A stretch of 7,133 nucleotides of DNA from DASZZV01 sp035544835. GTDB lineage: Bacteria > Acidobacteriota > Thermoanaerobaculia > Gp7-AA8. This document shows positions 5,576 through 7,133 of this stretch, one piece after another; positions within the stretch are counted from its first letter, which is position 1, and the number at the start of each line of letters is the position of its first letter. A program made the translations under genes and the position numbers. The notes under the pieces are model-generated. The model made no database searches, was not told where the DNA came from, and saw nothing but the letters and a program-made list of their open reading frames with translations. The DNA lies in assembly GCA_035544835.1 (NCBI GenBank), contig DASZZV010000158.1, positions 1 to 7,133 on the forward strand. The letters are read 5' to 3'.

Positions 5576-6604
5576 ATGGCTGATGCGAGCTATTACGATC
5601 TCCTCGGAGTCAAGAAGACCGCTACCGAGGAAGAAATCAAGAAAGCTTATCGGAAGCTGGCGAGAAAGCATCATCCCGATGTAAACCAGGGTGACAAAGC
5701 GGCCGAGGCGAAATTCAAAGAGATCTCCGAAGCCTACGCCGTTCTCAGCGATAAGGAAAAACGCGAACAGTACGACCGCCTCGGCACGGAAGCATTTTCC
5801 TCCGGCGGCGGGGGCCGGCAGTATGGAGGCGGCCAGGATCCCTTCGCCGGGTTCGACTTCTCGCAATTCATGGGCGGTGGACGAGGGCGACGAACCACCC
5901 GTTCTTCTCCCACAACTGGAAACATCGGGGACATCTTCTCCGACCTTTTCGGGCAACGGGGAGCAGGGCCGCAGAAAGGCCAGGACGTCGAGGCTGAATC
6001 GACCATCGACTTTCGCGACGCCATCTTTGGCAAAACCCTTCAACTGGGACTTCAGCGCCAGCGCGAATGCCCGGCCTGCGGCGGGCTCGGCAACGTCAAC
6101 AATCAGGTCTGCCGGACATGTCAGGGATCGGGGGTGGTCATACAGCCTGAGCAGGTCAACGTGAAGATCCCCGAAGGGGTAAGCGACGGCCAGCGGATCC
6201 GACTACGAGGCAAGGGCTCGGCTGGATTTCAGGGCGGCCCATCGGGAGACCTCTTCGTGATGGTCCACGTTCGTTCCCATCCGTTTTTTGAGCGCAGGGG
6301 CGATGATATCCACATCGAACTTCCGATCACGGTTGGTGAGGCCATCCGCGGCGGGCAGATCGAGGTGCCGACCATCCTCGGTCCAGTCCGTGCAAAGATT
6401 CCAGCCGGAACGGAAAGCGGACAGACGTTCCGCCTCACCGGAAAGGGAGTCAAGAAGAGTCGTAGCGACGGACGCGGGGATCACTATTACCGCGTCCAGG
6501 TTTTCGTCCCAAGGAGAGTTTCCCCTTCAGCCATGAAAGTCGTCGAGGAGCTTGAGCTGCTTTACGACGAGAATCCAAGAGCCAACCTCAAAACGGGGCT
6601 GTAA
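5576..6604 (+). CDS. dnaJ: DnaJ-family Hsp40 co-chaperone with a two-motif (half) zinc-finger region
   Basis: DnaJ proteins deliver unfolded clients to DnaK and stimulate its ATPase through the J domain. The product has 342 residues, shorter than the usual ~375. Visible parts are the J domain (about 5-70) with HPD at 33-35 and the KFKEISEAYAVLSD helix, then a G/F-rich linker (about 75-135, including DPFAGFDFSQF and IGDIFSDLF). Next is a short cysteine segment with only two CxxCxGxG motifs (Cys165/168, Cys179/182), and then two beta-sandwich client-binding domains (about 188-320). Canonical DnaJ has four such motifs and two zinc sites; here a single zinc is expected. That makes it intermediate between DnaJ and CbpA-like proteins, so the symbol is approximate. 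The start is set by MADASYYDLLGV; no Shine-Dalgarno is visible ahead of it. The macro-domain gene follows 5 nt downstream. dnaK and grpE are not in view. Confidence 0.93.
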   Translation: MADASYYDLLGVKKTATEEEIKKAYRKLARKHHPDVNQGDKAAEAKFKEISEAYAVLSDKEKREQYDRLGTEAFSSGGGGRQYGGGQDPFAGFDFSQFMGGGRGRRTTRSSPTTGNIGDIFSDLFGQRGAGPQKGQDVEAESTIDFRDAIFGKTLQLGLQRQRECPACGGLGNVNNQVCRTCQGSGVVIQPEQVNVKIPEGVSDGQRIRLRGKGSAGFQGGPSGDLFVMVHVRSHPFFERRGDDIHIELPITVGEAIRGGQIEVPTILGPVRAKIPAGTESGQTFRLTGKGVKKSRSDGRGDHYYRVQVFVPRRVSPSAMKVVEELELLYDENPRANLKTGL

Positions 6605-6609
6605 TCACA

Positions 6610-7122
6610 GTGATAATCGAGATCATACGAGCCGACATCACCTCGGTGAATGTAGACGCCATCGTCAACGCTGCAAACTCTCAGCTCCAGCATGGTGCCG
6701 GCGTGGCCGGAGCCATCGCCCGCGAAGGCGGTCCGGAGATCCAGAGGGAGAGCGATGCCATCGGCCATGTTCCAGTGGGACAGGCCGTCGTGACCCGAGG
6801 CGGCAACCTGCTGGCCCGTTATGTCATTCACGCCGTCGGCCCGCGCATGGGCGAAGGCGACGAAGACGCGAAGCTCCGCAGTGCCACCATCTCGTCCCTG
6901 GAGCGCGCCGAGGAGCTGAAGATCGATTCCCTGGCCCTGCCAGCTATTTCCACCGGGATCTTCGGCTACCCTGTCGACCGCTGCGCGAGGGTCATGCTCA
7001 CGGCCGTTCGCGATTTCGAGCCGCGGGCCCGGTCGCTGAAACGTATCGTCTTCTGCCTGTTCGGCCAGCCGGCCTACGATACCTTTCAGAAGGCGATGCA
7101 GGAGCTCAGTAATGGCGGCTGA
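6610..7122 (+). CDS. Macro-domain protein (ADP-ribose binding, probable O-acetyl-ADP-ribose or ADP-ribosyl hydrolase)
   Basis: Macro domains bind ADP-ribose. Many bacterial ones remove acetyl from O-acetyl-ADP-ribose or ADP-ribose from modified proteins. The 170 residues are essentially one domain: IIRADIT (5-11) with the adenine-contacting Asp9, DAIVNAANSQLQHGAGVAGAI (16-36) with Asn20/Asn23, VPVGQAVVTRGGNL (54-67), YVIHAVGP (71-78), and the phosphate loop PAISTGIFGYP (111-121). The loop HGAGV replaces the more common GGGGV, and overall it looks closer to the archaeal AF1521 type than to E. coli YmdB, though I could not align it. The start is GTG at 6610. No ATG is suitably placed and only a weak GGGG lies 11 nt ahead, so translation probably depends on re-initiation after dnaJ, whose stop is 5 nt upstream. 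The next gene overlaps its 3' end. Confidence 0.93.
   Translation: MIIEIIRADITSVNVDAIVNAANSQLQHGAGVAGAIAREGGPEIQRESDAIGHVPVGQAVVTRGGNLLARYVIHAVGPRMGEGDEDAKLRSATISSLERAEELKIDSLALPAISTGIFGYPVDRCARVMLTAVRDFEPRARSLKRIVFCLFGQPAYDTFQKAMQELSNGG
7100..7104 (+). promoter_or_regulatory. Ribosome binding site for a gene running off the right edge
   Basis: AGGAG is followed 7 nt later by ATG at 7112, an ideal spacing. It lies inside the last codons of the macro-domain gene and is the main support for a third plus-strand gene starting there. Confidence 0.55.
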
Positions 7123-7133
7123 GCCAGGCGATA
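7112..7133 (+). CDS. Start of an unidentified gene, truncated by the window end
   Basis: ATG at 7112 opens a frame reading MAAEPGD before the sequence ends. It overlaps the macro-domain stop by 11 nt in another frame, an arrangement also seen at glgC/rph. The well-placed AGGAG makes it a credible third gene of the dnaJ-macro operon. Seven residues are too few to identify the product, and the frame could close just beyond the edge. Confidence 0.45.

Noticed and set aside
5303..6043. 246-codon minus-strand frame opposite the dnaJ 5' half and the intergenic repeats
   Set aside because: It runs through the inverted repeats and antisense to the J domain and G/F linker, so it is a by-product of composition.

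Overview
The window looks like chromosomal DNA of an uncultured, moderately GC-rich Gram-negative-type bacterium. The best guess is Acidobacteriota or a neighbouring soil phylum. That guess rests mainly on the intergenic repeats: CACAGGCACTCTTGCCTGTG-type, GGCGGCATCCTGCCGCC-type and GTCATCCTGAG-type palindromes, which I remember as common in such genomes. The protein families are widespread and do not settle the phylum. Every gene is chromosomal in character. I see no transposase, phage, CRISPR, tRNA or rRNA gene.

Layout: (1) 1-273, minus: the 5' part of a secreted protein with a signal peptide and an FG-GAP-like acidic loop, cut by the window edge. (2) 274-449: a gap holding an inverted repeat. 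(3) 450-2861, minus: a likely four-gene operon transcribed right to left, thiG (thiazole synthase), ddaH (dimethylargininase-type hydrolase), a four-helix SPW-like membrane protein and a DUF1304 membrane protein, with gaps of 13, 37 and 67 nt. (4) 2862-3169: a gap filled by GTCATCCTGAG-type modules. (5) 3170-5237, minus: glgC (ADP-glucose pyrophosphorylase) then rph (RNase PH), overlapping by 11 nt, with rph starting at TTG. (6) 5238-5575: the divergent intergenic region, holding an AT-rich heptamer hairpin next to glgC and a perfect 28-bp inverted repeat nearer dnaJ. (7) 5576-7133, plus: a DnaJ-family co-chaperone with only half of the usual zinc-finger region, a macro-domain protein 5 nt downstream, and the first codons of a third gene overlapping the macro gene.

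Taken together these are housekeeping functions: thiamine thiazole synthesis, methylarginine or guanidine hydrolysis, glycogen precursor synthesis, tRNA 3'-end processing, protein folding and ADP-ribose metabolism. The most unusual aspect is not a new enzyme system but the density of intergenic repeats. Four different inverted-repeat elements occupy all three longer gaps in 7.1 kb, and one of them creates a false N-terminal extension on glgC. The other points worth a look are the two-motif DnaJ, the DnaJ/macro-domain pairing, and thiG standing beside ddaH without other thiamine genes.
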